64,000 nucleotides of DNA from an uncultured Eubacteriales bacterium (GCA_934477125.1 CAKSOL010000012.1:1-64000), one strand, 5' to 3'; numbered from the stretch's first letter, positions 18,161 through 28,304 are shown. Notes: generated by a model from the letters alone, not told the origin. Numbers and translations: made by a program.

Positions 18161-18184
18161 AAGCCACACTCCTATCCTTTCCGC

Positions 18185-19069
18185 TCAATCCCATCTTTTC
18201 AGACAGAATTTTCTATACAATAAATAAACTGCCGCAATAACAGCGATAACGATAACAAAATAAAACCAGAGCAGCGCCGAGCTTGTTCCATATTGCTGCT
18301 GCTGAATACGGTTATACGCCGTATCTACAAGAGTGTTATCCGTTCCGACGAATAAATCAATCATCGTATACATACCGACGAGGGTTATAACGTGACGCAA
18401 ACCGGGCAGAGTTATGAACCAGAATTCCTCCCATTTATTAGCTCCCTCAATCGTTGAAACCTCATACTGCGAGGACGGAATGTTTTGAAGTCCGCCCAAA
18501 AACAGGATTATCTGAACCGCGGATTTATAAATTATATCCGTTACCGAATTGATTAAAAATGTAACAATACTGCTGAAAACCGGGGGAATATTCAAATTTG
18601 CTATAATAGTCTGCTCGTCAATTCCGCCCTCACCCTCGAACAGCGGCAGCGCCACTATTCCCTCGCCGAGAATGGGAAGTACTGCCGATGCCGTTATAAC
18701 AATAGGCAGGAAAAACAGGGCGCGCATCAGAGTTCTTCCGAAAAAATGACGGTTGAGCATCATAGCGACAACCAGCGAGAACGCAATAATAAGCGGCAGC
18801 GAATAAAACATCAGCGAAAGCGACGCAACCAGCTGATTCATAAACTCGGCGTCCTCGAAAATCAGATACTTGAAATTGCTCAGTCCGACAAAATCGGTTG
18901 CAACTCTGCCGGGCTCTATTTTAACGTCGGAAAAAGCGTATATAACCGATTTCAGCATAGGAATTGCAAAAAACATCAGAAGTCCGATTGCAAACGGAGC
19001 TACAAACATATACGCATATCTTTGCTGCAGCTGTTCAAGACCGTTATGTTTTGACCTTTTATTTTTCAT
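18185..19069 (-). CDS. Sugar ABC transporter permease, UgpA/LplB type
   Basis: This 294-residue integral membrane protein has about six predicted helices and the permease EAA-like loop (EVSTIEGANKWEEFWFITLP near residue 205), which docks on the ATPase. The N-terminal layout (RYAYMFVAPFAIGLLMFFAIP) is that of UgpA/LplB/MalF-type subunits. It has no adjacent partner permease. The likely partner is the UgpE-type permease at 31476, some 12 kb upstream in the same direction, served by the lipoprotein at 29988. It is translated 17 bases after the DUF5696 gene. Confidence 0.88.
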   Translation of the reverse strand: MKNKRSKHNGLEQLQQRYAYMFVAPFAIGLLMFFAIPMLKSVIYAFSDVKIEPGRVATDFVGLSNFKYLIFEDAEFMNQLVASLSLMFYSLPLIIAFSLVVAMMLNRHFFGRTLMRALFFLPIVITASAVLPILGEGIVALPLFEGEGGIDEQTIIANLNIPPVFSSIVTFLINSVTDIIYKSAVQIILFLGGLQNIPSSQYEVSTIEGANKWEEFWFITLPGLRHVITLVGMYTMIDLFVGTDNTLVDTAYNRIQQQQYGTSSALLWFYFVIVIAVIAAVYLLYRKFCLKRWD

Positions 19070-19086
19070 TCGGCTGTCCCTTTCAT

Positions 19087-21291
19087 TCAGTTGACCTTAA
19101 ATTCATATGCTTCAAATCTTCCGAGCGCCGTTTCAACGGCTCTGCCGCTATGGTTCGCATAAACAACCGTCCCGTTTTCAAACACGGTTTTACTGAGCGC
19201 CTTATCGATAATTTCATAGCTTTCAATCGGAGAATTTCCCGCTGCGCGGTATAGCTGCGCAAAACGGTCGGTCTCTCCCGCCGTTAAAGCCTCAATAAGC
19301 GGCTTGTTATCCTCATAAAGTGCAGCGTATATTTTCTCGGTATTCGTTTCCGAATATTCAACGCTGTAATTTCCGACAATCGCAAAATCAATTCCGCAGC
19401 CGCCGACAGCCGAAAGCATAAGCTGTTTATCATAGCTTTCAGCCATGTTTGCGCCGGAGCCGTAAATCGGCTTTATGCCCCGGAAAACCATCTGGTAAAA
19501 CGGTATTGAAGCGTCAAAGCAGTCGTAGCCGCCGTTATCAAGAGGAGCGCCGAAAACAACGTCCGATGCTGCGGCGGCATATGCGTTTGCTCCCGAAGCC
19601 AGCGGATATCCGTCCTGCTTTATTCCGGAAATTATATCGGACATTTCCTTTTCGGTTTTTCCCTTAACGTAATACTGATTTTCGGAATAGTCCGAATAAG
19701 CGATATCGCCGAGAGAGAAAAGCGATATTCCGGAAATCTCCGCCTTGCCGCAAAACGAGACGAGCTTATCCGCCGCTTTCTGCACAAGCTCCTTTTTCAG
19801 AAAATGATATCCCATACTCTTATCAAACTGCCTTAACGAGCTGTTTACGGGATACCGCAGCGAGGATTTCAGGACGGCGGTTTTAGCCGAATCGGAAAAT
19901 GTGAAAAATCCGCTGCCAGATTTGCTGAGACGCAGCAGGTCAAACTCGGTAAACAGCGATATACCGTTTTCCCGGCAGAGCTTTTCAATTTCCTTTCTCT
20001 TACTGCTGCTGCCGAACTCCGACGGAAATTTATATCCGCCTGCCACCTCTCCGCCGTAATTTACGCCGCTGCTCCCAAATCCCCTCATTCGTACAGCCGG
20101 CATTTCCTCTGAGAACGAAGAAATTTCTTTGATAATTGATTCCGCCTGACTGAATGTTGTCATAGCGTTAAGCTGTTTATGGGGAATACCGAGAGTTGAG
20201 GTTGTATTTAAAATTCCGCCCAAAAGCGTTACGCTGAAAAGTTTCTGTTCAAGAGGTGAGCTTTCAAGCAGATTTTTATTTTGAAGATACGAGCGATAGG
20301 TTTTTGCCATACCGTTATAGTCCGCAAGCTCTCCGGAAAGGAAATAATAAGCGACCGTAAGCGGATTTTGCGAAAGCTCCTCGGATGTCAGCACCAGGTC
20401 CTCCCGCTGCTCCTCAAAAATATCGTAGCCTCTTACATAGAATGTCGGGTACACGTTGGAATACCCGGTTTTACTGTTGCCTGCCTCGGCGTCTACTACT
20501 GCGGCGTCTGCTCCGCTTTCAATAATTCCGAGCAGCGCATACTCACCGTTTTTAACTCCGAATGCCGGAAGTCTGATAGGCTCCTCGTCGGTCAGAATTC
20601 TTGCCTGAGGACGCGCGGCGTCGGTTCCGTATACCTCGCCGGAATACGAACGTATTCCCTCCGGGCGTTCATCGGTATACATCAAAGCGCCGCTGCCGGT
20701 CGGAACAAAAAGATAGTTATTCGGAGAATTCTGAGCAGAGCATAAAAACGGAGCCGGGGAAACCGAGACCAAAACATAGTCCTCTCTGCTCTCCTTTATG
20801 TTTTTAACGTCTACCGAAACCGCCAGGGAGTCTCCCCTTAAAACATAATTTATCGGAACCGAAATCTGATATTTGTCGAAACAATATGTAACCTTAATCC
20901 CGTTTTTGATTTTTTTACAGAAAACTCTGCCGTCGGTGTTGGCGTCGATATACCCGCGGACGGAATTCATCTGGCGGTTGGTAGTATTCATAACCCGGAT
21001 ATTGCAGGTTGAATTAACATTTGCGCTCGAACCGCCCTCAAGCATATATTCATACGGGATATTCGACCATATTTTCTGTGTTTCCTTATGCTTAAGCAAA
21101 ACGCATTGCTCATCCTCGGACCACATCAGCTCAAACGTATCGTTTTCCGCAGCCGTCTGAGACGGTATAACCGAGGGCTTTTTGCTCTTGTTATAAGAAC
21201 CGACGGCGGCTTTATCGAATCGGCATCCGGTTACAAATAACGAAAATGCCAAAACAAGCGCCGATATGCAGATTGCACCTTTCTTCTTCAT
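19087..21291 (-). CDS. DUF5696-like lipoprotein
   Basis: The 734-residue protein begins with a lipoprotein signal (lipobox VTGC near residue 22), so it is tethered outside the membrane. The body resembles DUF5696 proteins found beside sugar ABC permeases and Yip1-like genes in Firmicutes, an assignment from gene context and overall pattern. A TIM-barrel-like segment is suggested by MRGFGSSGVNYGGEVAG, LFTEFDLLRLS and ISLFSLGDIAYSDYSE. The start ATG follows GGGGAGTAGG. An extracellular glycan-binding or hydrolase role is plausible, but no catalytic residues can be named. Confidence 0.7.
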   Translation of the reverse strand: MKKKGAICISALVLAFSLFVTGCRFDKAAVGSYNKSKKPSVIPSQTAAENDTFELMWSEDEQCVLLKHKETQKIWSNIPYEYMLEGGSSANVNSTCNIRVMNTTNRQMNSVRGYIDANTDGRVFCKKIKNGIKVTYCFDKYQISVPINYVLRGDSLAVSVDVKNIKESREDYVLVSVSPAPFLCSAQNSPNNYLFVPTGSGALMYTDERPEGIRSYSGEVYGTDAARPQARILTDEEPIRLPAFGVKNGEYALLGIIESGADAAVVDAEAGNSKTGYSNVYPTFYVRGYDIFEEQREDLVLTSEELSQNPLTVAYYFLSGELADYNGMAKTYRSYLQNKNLLESSPLEQKLFSVTLLGGILNTTSTLGIPHKQLNAMTTFSQAESIIKEISSFSEEMPAVRMRGFGSSGVNYGGEVAGGYKFPSEFGSSSKRKEIEKLCRENGISLFTEFDLLRLSKSGSGFFTFSDSAKTAVLKSSLRYPVNSSLRQFDKSMGYHFLKKELVQKAADKLVSFCGKAEISGISLFSLGDIAYSDYSENQYYVKGKTEKEMSDIISGIKQDGYPLASGANAYAAAASDVVFGAPLDNGGYDCFDASIPFYQMVFRGIKPIYGSGANMAESYDKQLMLSAVGGCGIDFAIVGNYSVEYSETNTEKIYAALYEDNKPLIEALTAGETDRFAQLYRAAGNSPIESYEIIDKALSKTVFENGTVVYANHSGRAVETALGRFEAYEFKVN

Positions 21292-21310
21292 AACCTACTC
21301 CCCGAAAAAT

Positions 21311-23431
21311 TTATCTGAATGCAATTTCATTGTATAAATCCGAAATCAGTTCAATAACCTGACTCAGCAGAGTTGAGAACAGGAACACTACGAAAACCGC
21401 CAAAATCATAAACAGCACCGTAGCGACGGTTGTTCCGAAAAATTTAAAGAAATCGTATTCGTGAACGGTACAGATTGCAATACAAAGAATAAACGCCGTA
21501 AGTATCAGCGCAGCCGTTTGCAGGCCGTTCATAAAGTCAACGCCGTATAACGGCAGGAAATGCGACAAAACAACATATAAAAGCGAGGATACGCTCAGCG
21601 GCAGGGTTGAATAGGCGGAAGCAATAAAGACCTCCTTAAAGCTGCCGTTTCCCGAAAAGAGTGAGCTTACAAGCCAGTTAGAAACAGACCACAGCATAAG
21701 CAGCCCGACGGTTTGCGCCAAGGTATAAAGCATATTATAGTTTTTCGCCGAAACATTTGAATAGAGAAAGCCGGATGCGATATTTTTGAGGGTTACGCTG
21801 ATATAAAGCAGCAGCGTAACGCCGACGGCAGCCTTAACCGAACCGCAGTTCAGATACTTAATATCGTTGAATGTATGAACCGGATGGAAAGGCACTCTCA
21901 AAAGCGCGCCCGCTTTTGTTCTTTCCGAAAAAATACCTCTTTTTTTGCAAAATGCAACCGCCTTGACCGCAAAAACGATAATTGCGATTATAACAAGAAG
22001 TATCAACAGAAACCAACGGGAAATAAACTCCGAAAACAGCTGTTGCTTTGCAAGGTCATAAACGGAATAATCCAATCCCTGACGGGCATATTCCAAAGAC
22101 TGTCTGTAATCACCGTTCAGATAGCTGTTCATTGCGAGTCCGCGGTAAGCCGCCTGATTTCCGCGATCCATAGACAGCACCTGCTCCCAAAGCGGAGCCG
22201 CCTCCTGATAATCGCCCTTAATATACTTGCAATGCGCCTGTTTGAGCAGACTGCCGTATTCGGTTACGGCAAAAACCGTAACAGAGCCCTTCCCCTTATC
22301 AGCCACCAGAATATCCTCGCCGTGAACCGTAAGCGCAACCGGGTCCTTAAAGACCCCTGCCTGAGCTCCGCTTTTATATCCGCCTGCAAAAACATTCAGC
22401 AGCCGACATTCGCTGTCAAAAACATAAACGCAGCCAAACGCTTTATCAAGCGCATAAATAAATCCGTTTTCATCAGCATCAACGGCTACAAGCTCCTGCT
22501 TATGGTAGCTGCCGTTTACAGTAAAGCCGTTGCCCTCAAGCAGATTAACCGCCGAGGATGAAGCAGTTTCACCGTTTGCAAGCCGTTTATAAAGAATGTT
22601 TGAACCGTTGGTTCCTATTTTCTTAATTTGTCCGCTGTTGGCATTTCCCTCTTTCTCCGCGACATTGCAGACTATCATATATCCGTCGTTATCAATCGCA
22701 AAATCAACAAAGGAATACGGCAGGGTTTTAACCGAGGCTTTTCTTTTTGCGTCTGTACCGGTGAGCTTATCCCAAAGAAAAGCAACTGTATCCAAAGCGG
22801 AAGCATTAACCGTATTTGAGCCGTAAAATCCGATAAATTCTCCGGCAGGAGAGAAAATCAGAGCGCCGTAGTAGCAGCCGAGGCTTAAAATATACGTATA
22901 GCCGTCATTATCAACAGCTGCGGCAACCGGCTGATAATTGAAGTCCTCCGGGATAAGCTCGGATTTCGGAAGATAAATATACTTTATGATTTTTCCGTTT
23001 CTGTCCGATACTATAACTCTGGCGTTTTCGGTATCCGAAAGATAAATAAGGCTTTCATCAGACACGGAAATCCCTCTTGCGCCTGCGAATGATACATTTT
23101 CTCCGTTTTCATCAGCAAGCGTTATTTCACATTCAAGCGAATAATCCACGTTCAGCCGATAAAGCTTTGAGTCCTCGCCGCATAAAATATAAACCGAGCC
23201 GTCATCTGCGCTGCATAAATCGGTTACTCCGGAAAGGGAGGTTTCAATTCCGAGCGACGTTGCAGTTATTTTATCTGCTGCCTCATACATTCCCCGCGAA
23301 AGACGCGCGGTAAATGAACCGTCGGGCTCGTCGGGATGGGTATAATATCCGGTCGGAGCGGCGGAAGCCGAAAATTCCATAACAGAAAAAAGTATCAGTA
23401 AAACAGAAATAACGCGAAACAGCTTTTTCAT
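21311..23431 (-). CDS. NHL/TPR-repeat exported protein with C-terminal Yip1-like membrane domain
   Basis: ATG at 23431 follows AGGAGGA by 8 bases; the in-frame ATG at 23464 lies upstream of that site. The 706-residue protein has a signal peptide, an extracellular beta-propeller of NHL-type repeats (GSVYILCGEDSKLYRL, GYTYILSLGC, GFIYALDKAFGCVYVFD), a short TPR-like helical pair (GDYQEAAPLWEQVLSMD, GDYRQSLEYARQGLDY), one transmembrane helix and a Yip1-like multi-pass domain (from about residue 540). This combination recurs next to DUF5696 and sugar permease genes, which suggests an accessory part of the transporter. Function is unproven. Confidence 0.75.
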   Translation of the reverse strand: MKKLFRVISVLLILFSVMEFSASAAPTGYYTHPDEPDGSFTARLSRGMYEAADKITATSLGIETSLSGVTDLCSADDGSVYILCGEDSKLYRLNVDYSLECEITLADENGENVSFAGARGISVSDESLIYLSDTENARVIVSDRNGKIIKYIYLPKSELIPEDFNYQPVAAAVDNDGYTYILSLGCYYGALIFSPAGEFIGFYGSNTVNASALDTVAFLWDKLTGTDAKRKASVKTLPYSFVDFAIDNDGYMIVCNVAEKEGNANSGQIKKIGTNGSNILYKRLANGETASSSAVNLLEGNGFTVNGSYHKQELVAVDADENGFIYALDKAFGCVYVFDSECRLLNVFAGGYKSGAQAGVFKDPVALTVHGEDILVADKGKGSVTVFAVTEYGSLLKQAHCKYIKGDYQEAAPLWEQVLSMDRGNQAAYRGLAMNSYLNGDYRQSLEYARQGLDYSVYDLAKQQLFSEFISRWFLLILLVIIAIIVFAVKAVAFCKKRGIFSERTKAGALLRVPFHPVHTFNDIKYLNCGSVKAAVGVTLLLYISVTLKNIASGFLYSNVSAKNYNMLYTLAQTVGLLMLWSVSNWLVSSLFSGNGSFKEVFIASAYSTLPLSVSSLLYVVLSHFLPLYGVDFMNGLQTAALILTAFILCIAICTVHEYDFFKFFGTTVATVLFMILAVFVVFLFSTLLSQVIELISDLYNEIAFR

Positions 23432-23465
23432 ATCAGCATTCCTCCTCCGAATAAAATTAAGCATA

Positions 23466-24335
23466 TTACTCCTTAATGCCGGAGCTGCTCATTGTTTCAA
23501 GAACATTGCTCTGGGTAACCAAAAATACTATTATCGGCGGAATGTTCAGCAAAACCGTTATAGCCATAGCGCTTCCCGAACGCGCTATTCCGCCCGACGA
23601 TATCGACGACATAACCTGCGGCAGAGTTTTCAGCTGCTCGCTGAAAACGGTGCTGTTTGGCGTTAATTGCCACATACTCTGGAACGACAGCAGCAGAATA
23701 GTCATCCATGCCGGCTTTAAAATAGGCATTATAATCTGCCAGTATATTCTGATAACCCCGGCGCCGTCAACATATGCCGCCTCCATCAGGGCGTCCGGCA
23801 CGGAAACGTCCATATACTGTTTCATCAGAAAACAGCCGACTGCCGACGGGATAGCCGGAAGAATACTTACCCAATATGTATCTATCAATCCCATTTTACT
23901 GAATATATAATACTGCGGTATACCGAGCGTTACGCCGTTATACAGCAGCATAAGCTGCATCACCCAAAACAGCGGCTTTCTCCCCTTTACCTTTGATTTT
24001 GAAAAGGTAAATGCCGCCAGCGACGACGCCACTATATGGAGAAACGTTCCGGTAAGCGTTATAAACAGGCTGTTGAAAAAGTATCTCGAAACCGGCACCT
24101 GAACCTTGCTTAAAAGCATAGGCAGAGCAAAATAGTTTGCCAGCGTCGGACGGACGACAAAAAAGCGCGGCGGAAAAATCAGAAGCTCATCAAGCGGCTT
24201 AAACGATGTTACAACGCAGTATACCAACGGCAATACCGAAAAAAGACCTCCGACTATCAGAAAAAGAAAATATATGAAATTTCCGAAACCCGAACGGGTA
24301 AAATGCAGATATCTCGGACGTTCCTTTGCCATCAT
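23466..24335 (-). CDS. Sugar ABC transporter permease, UgpE/LplC type
   Basis: The 289-residue protein has six helices and the EAA loop EAAYVDGAGVIRIYWQIIMP near residue 190. The N-terminal segment GGLFSVLPLVYCVVTSFKPLDEL is typical of UgpE/MalG/LplC subunits. It lies 28 bases after the UgpA-type gene at 24364, forming the one adjacent permease pair of the window. The solute-binding protein at 25468 precedes them. Energy must come from an MsmX/UgpC-like ATPase encoded elsewhere. Confidence 0.9.
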   Translation of the reverse strand: MMAKERPRYLHFTRSGFGNFIYFLFLIVGGLFSVLPLVYCVVTSFKPLDELLIFPPRFFVVRPTLANYFALPMLLSKVQVPVSRYFFNSLFITLTGTFLHIVASSLAAFTFSKSKVKGRKPLFWVMQLMLLYNGVTLGIPQYYIFSKMGLIDTYWVSILPAIPSAVGCFLMKQYMDVSVPDALMEAAYVDGAGVIRIYWQIIMPILKPAWMTILLLSFQSMWQLTPNSTVFSEQLKTLPQVMSSISSGGIARSGSAMAITVLLNIPPIIVFLVTQSNVLETMSSSGIKE

Positions 24336-24363
24336 AACACCTTTCTTTCATACGACATATTCA

Positions 24364-25287
24364 TCAGTTATCGCTTTTGCCCAGGAGATTCAGTATTCCG
24401 CCGATAACAAACCGGAAAACAAGCACTAACGCAAACAGGAATACCGAAAGAGCCGAGGCATAGCCCATTTCATACCGCGTTGCGCCGATATCGGAAATAT
24501 AGGAAACCAATGTATCAACCGAATTATCAACGCTCGGATAACCCGCCAGCGCAGTTATCAGACCGCTGACCGAGAAAACAGCCTGAATTTGCATAACCGA
24601 GCTGAACAGCAAAATGCTTTTCATAGAAGGCAGGGTTATATACCAAAGCTCATGCCACCGTGTTTTAATTCCGTCGATAGCGCCTGCCTCATAAAGCTCG
24701 ATATTAACGTTTTGCAGACCGGCGATATTTGCGAGAAACGAAACTCCCATACTCTGCCAAAGCTGAACGATAATAATAAGCTTCATATTATACGCCGTAT
24801 CCTGAAACCAGTTAATCGGCTCGGTTATAAAGCCGAAGCTTATAAGGAAGTTGTTGAGGTAGCCGTAGCTGTCGCCCGAAAACAGCACCTGCCAGATCAG
24901 CAGAGCGTTTCCGACCAGCGCCGGAACATAGAACAAAAAGGTCAGCGCAACACGGACGCCGCGGGAAAACTCGTTAATCATCCAGGCTAAAACAAACGAT
25001 ATCAAAAAGCTGAGCGGACCTGTTACAACAGAGAATTTCAGGGTGTTTCCCAGCACCTTTAAAAACAGTTCGTCCTTAGCTATCATCCGTACATAATTTG
25101 CATATCCGCAGAACACCGGATTTGAAATCATATCGTATTTAAAAAAGCTTAATGTAACCGAGGATAAAACAGGAAGAATATTGAAAAGAAAAAACAGCGA
25201 AAAAAACGGGAGCAATATTGCGTAAAAGGTTAAATCAATACTGCTGATACGTATTTTTTTCTTTTTTTCGGTCAGTTCTGTTTTCAT
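24364..25287 (-). CDS. Sugar ABC transporter permease, UgpA/LplB type
   Basis: The 307-residue membrane protein has the N-terminal helix of MalF/UgpA types (FYAILLPFFSLFFLFNILPVLSSVTLSF) and the EAA loop EAGAIDGIKTRWHELWYITLP near residue 205. AAGGAGGAACGG precedes the ATG. It pairs with the permease at 23466. A 180-base gap with inverted repeats separates it from the solute-binding protein gene upstream, which may be a processing or stability signal that sets separate expression levels. Confidence 0.9.
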   Translation of the reverse strand: MKTELTEKKKKIRISSIDLTFYAILLPFFSLFFLFNILPVLSSVTLSFFKYDMISNPVFCGYANYVRMIAKDELFLKVLGNTLKFSVVTGPLSFLISFVLAWMINEFSRGVRVALTFLFYVPALVGNALLIWQVLFSGDSYGYLNNFLISFGFITEPINWFQDTAYNMKLIIIVQLWQSMGVSFLANIAGLQNVNIELYEAGAIDGIKTRWHELWYITLPSMKSILLFSSVMQIQAVFSVSGLITALAGYPSVDNSVDTLVSYISDIGATRYEMGYASALSVFLFALVLVFRFVIGGILNLLGKSDN

Positions 25288-25311
25288 TTCCGTTCCTCCT
25301 TAAGCAAAGCC

Positions 25312-25457
25312 GACGAGAGTAGAACTCATCACGCCTACAAACAATAATTTTTTGCCTTTTCTTGTCTCATCACTTGTAATACGTTATCTTACGAAAATAA
25401 GCGCGAGCAAGGCGGTAAAAGACGGCGAGCGAAACCGCAATTAGTTCGACTCTCGTC
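25312..25457. repeat. Imperfect terminal inverted repeats enclosing 146 bases
   Basis: Bases 25312-25326 (GACGAGAGTAGAACT) and 25443-25457 (AGTTCGACTCTCGTC) are reverse complements with one mismatch. They fill the gap between the solute-binding protein and permease genes. The inside is non-coding. It may be a small non-autonomous mobile repeat (MITE-like) or an mRNA-stabilising fold. Confidence 0.6.
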
Positions 25458-25467
25458 AGCCTAACAA

Positions 25468-28278
25468 TTACTGAGCGGTTTCGTCATACTGGCTCCATTT
25501 CTGCGCCATTTCAGCGTCCGCCTGCTTAGAATATTTCAGCAAAACATCCTTTGCCGTATAGTTGCTGTTGACAACGTTCCAAAAGCTCTGATATATTGAG
25601 CGGGCAACATAATATCCGCCCGGATATTCCGGAATTTCCGTAACATTTCCCCATGCCGCTAAAACCTCGGCTTTCATTTCCGGCTCCCAGCTCATATTTT
25701 TCAGCGCCTCGATGTTTGAAACAGCCACACGCCCGGTTGAGCCGAGCAAAGCCTCTATCTCATTTGAATAGGCAAGCTGCGTTTCGGCAGATGTCCACCA
25801 TTTCAGGAATTCCCACGCTTCTTCTCGGTTTTCCGATACCTTTAAAATTGAGCAGGCTGAGCCTGAACCGGCGGTTGTGTGCCGGACGGAGCCATCCGCA
25901 GCCGTTGTTCCCGGCAGCTGCTTTACCGACCAAAGTCCGTTTATTTCGGGAGCCGCCGCCTTTAAGGTCGTATACATAGAATACGGACTTATTCCAAGCG
26001 GACAGGTGCCTGTTCTGAAACGGTTATAGAAGTCCATACTCTTTAAGACGCCTGATTTTTTATAATAGTCGGTCCATTCCTGAAAGACCGTCATAACCTC
26101 AGGTGAAGAAAGAGCGGTGCTTCTTCCGTCCTCGGAATAAAGTGAAAGTCCGTTTTGCAGAAGCAGGGTCGGAAAAATATTCAGGCTGCCTACCCCCGCA
26201 TTTACATTGGCGGCGTTTGTTGCAACATTATTCGGCAGATAAACCGTCAGATTGCGCCGTGCCAGATGCTTTATCAGAACTCTGAATTCATCCCAGGTTT
26301 CGGGGGGCTCCAGCCCCAGCTTATCAAGAATGTCCTTACGGTAAAACATCATAAAGAAATTCTGGGTATCCGGAAGTCCGTAAACACCGTTTTTATACAT
26401 ATAAGGTACTGCGGCATTCGGCTGAAAGCGCTCTAAAACCTCATCGAGGTCATCAAACTGCCTTAAATCCAGCAGTGCGCCGCGCATTGCAAGATTAACC
26501 GGCTCCGATCTTGCCTGCTGGAGAATACAGTCGGGTCCTTTGCCGGATATCATAGCCTGAACAACGCTTGCCGACGCCAGCTTGACATTTACGCCGATAC
26601 CGGTTTTTTCTGTAAAGCCCGACTGTATCAGCGCATTGAAAACCTGCGCCTGGTCGCGTCCCCAGTTTATCCAGACGGTAATCTGACTGCCGTTATCCTC
26701 AGTTTCCGAAACACTGTTATAATTCTGAGAAAACGAAATGATAAATTTCTGAACCGAAAAAGCAAGCTGCGAGAAATAACTCTTTTTCTCAAAGGGCTGC
26801 TTTCTACCCGGAGCGGTCAGCGACAGCTTATCAATATCAAGCGGAATACTCGACATTTCCTGTAACGCCGACGCCAGCGCGGTATAGCAGTTATAATACT
26901 CGCTTTTATATCTGTGAGCAGTATAACGGTTTTCAATCATAAGCCCGGTTATCCGCGCCATATTTTTAATCACGGAAAGATGAGTTCCGCTTTTTTGACC
27001 GTATATCGCGGAAAGCTGTTCGGCTGCACTTTCGAGAGAGTCTGACATTTTTTCAAGCCGCTGCGCCATATCCGGAATCTGAGAGAACAGGTCGTAATCG
27101 CGGTAAGCGTCAACCGTTTCTCCGGTTATCATTGTTATATCAAGATAAAGCTCTCCCAAATCGGAAACGGTTTCGTTCAGCAGCTTTATAACCTCCTGAA
27201 CCTCTCCCGGAACAACAGTCAGCGCGAGAATATGCTCTCCGGCTGACAGATATATAAGATACGGGTTATCCTCGCTGTCAGAAATAAAAGATTGCTGCCA
27301 GTGGTCGTTATAGGAAAAGCCTATGGCAGCCGCCTGAGCAAACGGCAGACTGCCGTCCACCGTCAGTCTCCTGTACGCCTTTCCTCCGAGAACTGTGCTT
27401 TGGCGGAAAGAAACGCCGAGCTGATAATATCCTGCCTCAAGCTCAGGAGTTTTCCAATAAATCGTTTCTCCGGCGGTTTTCCAGTTACTTCCGCCGATAT
27501 AATTCAATGTGCTTGTTCTGACACTCTGAGGGGAAACGGCGACCGACGCGTTATCATATTTCGGAACGAGCCAATAGCTGTTTTTCTCAACCGCGCTTTC
27601 GCCCTCAATAATTATATCTTCTCCCCGATACAGCTTTGAAGTATCGGAAGGAGCGGAATATTCAGAAACGGTTTCCGGAACGCCTAAAACAATACAGTTA
27701 AGCTCAAAGCCCTGCTCGCAGGATATTGTCAGGCTATGAACACCGGCGGAAAAGCGGAACAGATACGGTTCATACGTCTGTTTGGTAACGTCATAGGCAA
27801 ATTCGGTATAAAATTCATCAACCGGAATTTGCTCCGCGTTGAATTCGTTTCCCAATCCGTCAACCCGTTTGCCGTCGCGGTCCTTGAAATGGCGGTGAAA
27901 GCTGAGCTTTTCTGCCTGTTCAAACGGAAAAGCGCCATCTATTTCGAGAGCTATTTCCAATTCGGATATTTTATCGTCGTTCGCCTTATAGCTCATTCCG
28001 AAGGTATAAAGACCGTCCGACGGAACGTTTACCTGAATTTCAGCTCTGCCTACCGGCGCGCCGCCTGAGTATTCAGCCTTAATTTCCTCAGCTGCCGCAG
28101 AATATCCGCTGTTTTCCGCAAGATAAGCCGTATATCCGGATTGCTCCGCATCGCCTGCACCGGATAAAGCGGTATCGCCGGAATTTTTCTGGGCGCAGAC
28201 GGGAAACGATATAATTGCCGGCAACAGGCAGGCGGCGGAAAGCAGCGCTGCCGCAGAGCGGATAATAAGCCTTTTCAA
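25468..28278 (-). CDS. Large sugar-binding protein: carbohydrate-binding front plus ABC solute-binding domain
   Basis: A TTG at 28278 preceded 6 bases earlier by GGGGGAG is the favoured start (936 residues); ATG at 28293 is the alternative. After a signal peptide come two galactose-binding-like beta-sandwich repeats (about 45-200 and 220-365), a helical linker (370-520), then a type 1 extracellular solute-binding domain (from ITVWINWGRDQAQVFNALI near 530) with MFYRKDILDKLGLEPPETWDEF and WEFLKWWTS motifs. Ordinary solute-binding proteins are about 400-450 residues, so more than half of this one is extra. The front part may hold the polymer while the rear delivers oligosaccharide to the permeases at 24364/23466. 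No clear lipobox is present. Confidence 0.85.
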   Translation of the reverse strand: MKRLIIRSAAALLSAACLLPAIISFPVCAQKNSGDTALSGAGDAEQSGYTAYLAENSGYSAAAEEIKAEYSGGAPVGRAEIQVNVPSDGLYTFGMSYKANDDKISELEIALEIDGAFPFEQAEKLSFHRHFKDRDGKRVDGLGNEFNAEQIPVDEFYTEFAYDVTKQTYEPYLFRFSAGVHSLTISCEQGFELNCIVLGVPETVSEYSAPSDTSKLYRGEDIIIEGESAVEKNSYWLVPKYDNASVAVSPQSVRTSTLNYIGGSNWKTAGETIYWKTPELEAGYYQLGVSFRQSTVLGGKAYRRLTVDGSLPFAQAAAIGFSYNDHWQQSFISDSEDNPYLIYLSAGEHILALTVVPGEVQEVIKLLNETVSDLGELYLDITMITGETVDAYRDYDLFSQIPDMAQRLEKMSDSLESAAEQLSAIYGQKSGTHLSVIKNMARITGLMIENRYTAHRYKSEYYNCYTALASALQEMSSIPLDIDKLSLTAPGRKQPFEKKSYFSQLAFSVQKFIISFSQNYNSVSETEDNGSQITVWINWGRDQAQVFNALIQSGFTEKTGIGVNVKLASASVVQAMISGKGPDCILQQARSEPVNLAMRGALLDLRQFDDLDEVLERFQPNAAVPYMYKNGVYGLPDTQNFFMMFYRKDILDKLGLEPPETWDEFRVLIKHLARRNLTVYLPNNVATNAANVNAGVGSLNIFPTLLLQNGLSLYSEDGRSTALSSPEVMTVFQEWTDYYKKSGVLKSMDFYNRFRTGTCPLGISPYSMYTTLKAAAPEINGLWSVKQLPGTTAADGSVRHTTAGSGSACSILKVSENREEAWEFLKWWTSAETQLAYSNEIEALLGSTGRVAVSNIEALKNMSWEPEMKAEVLAAWGNVTEIPEYPGGYYVARSIYQSFWNVVNSNYTAKDVLLKYSKQADAEMAQKWSQYDETAQ

Positions 28279-28304
28279 AAATATCTCCCCCATCTTTTTT
28301 GTTA

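Noticed and set aside
18161..18169. GTG start of the giant surface protein at 18169
   Set aside because: AGGAG lies immediately before it, too close; the ATG at 18160 has 8-base spacing.
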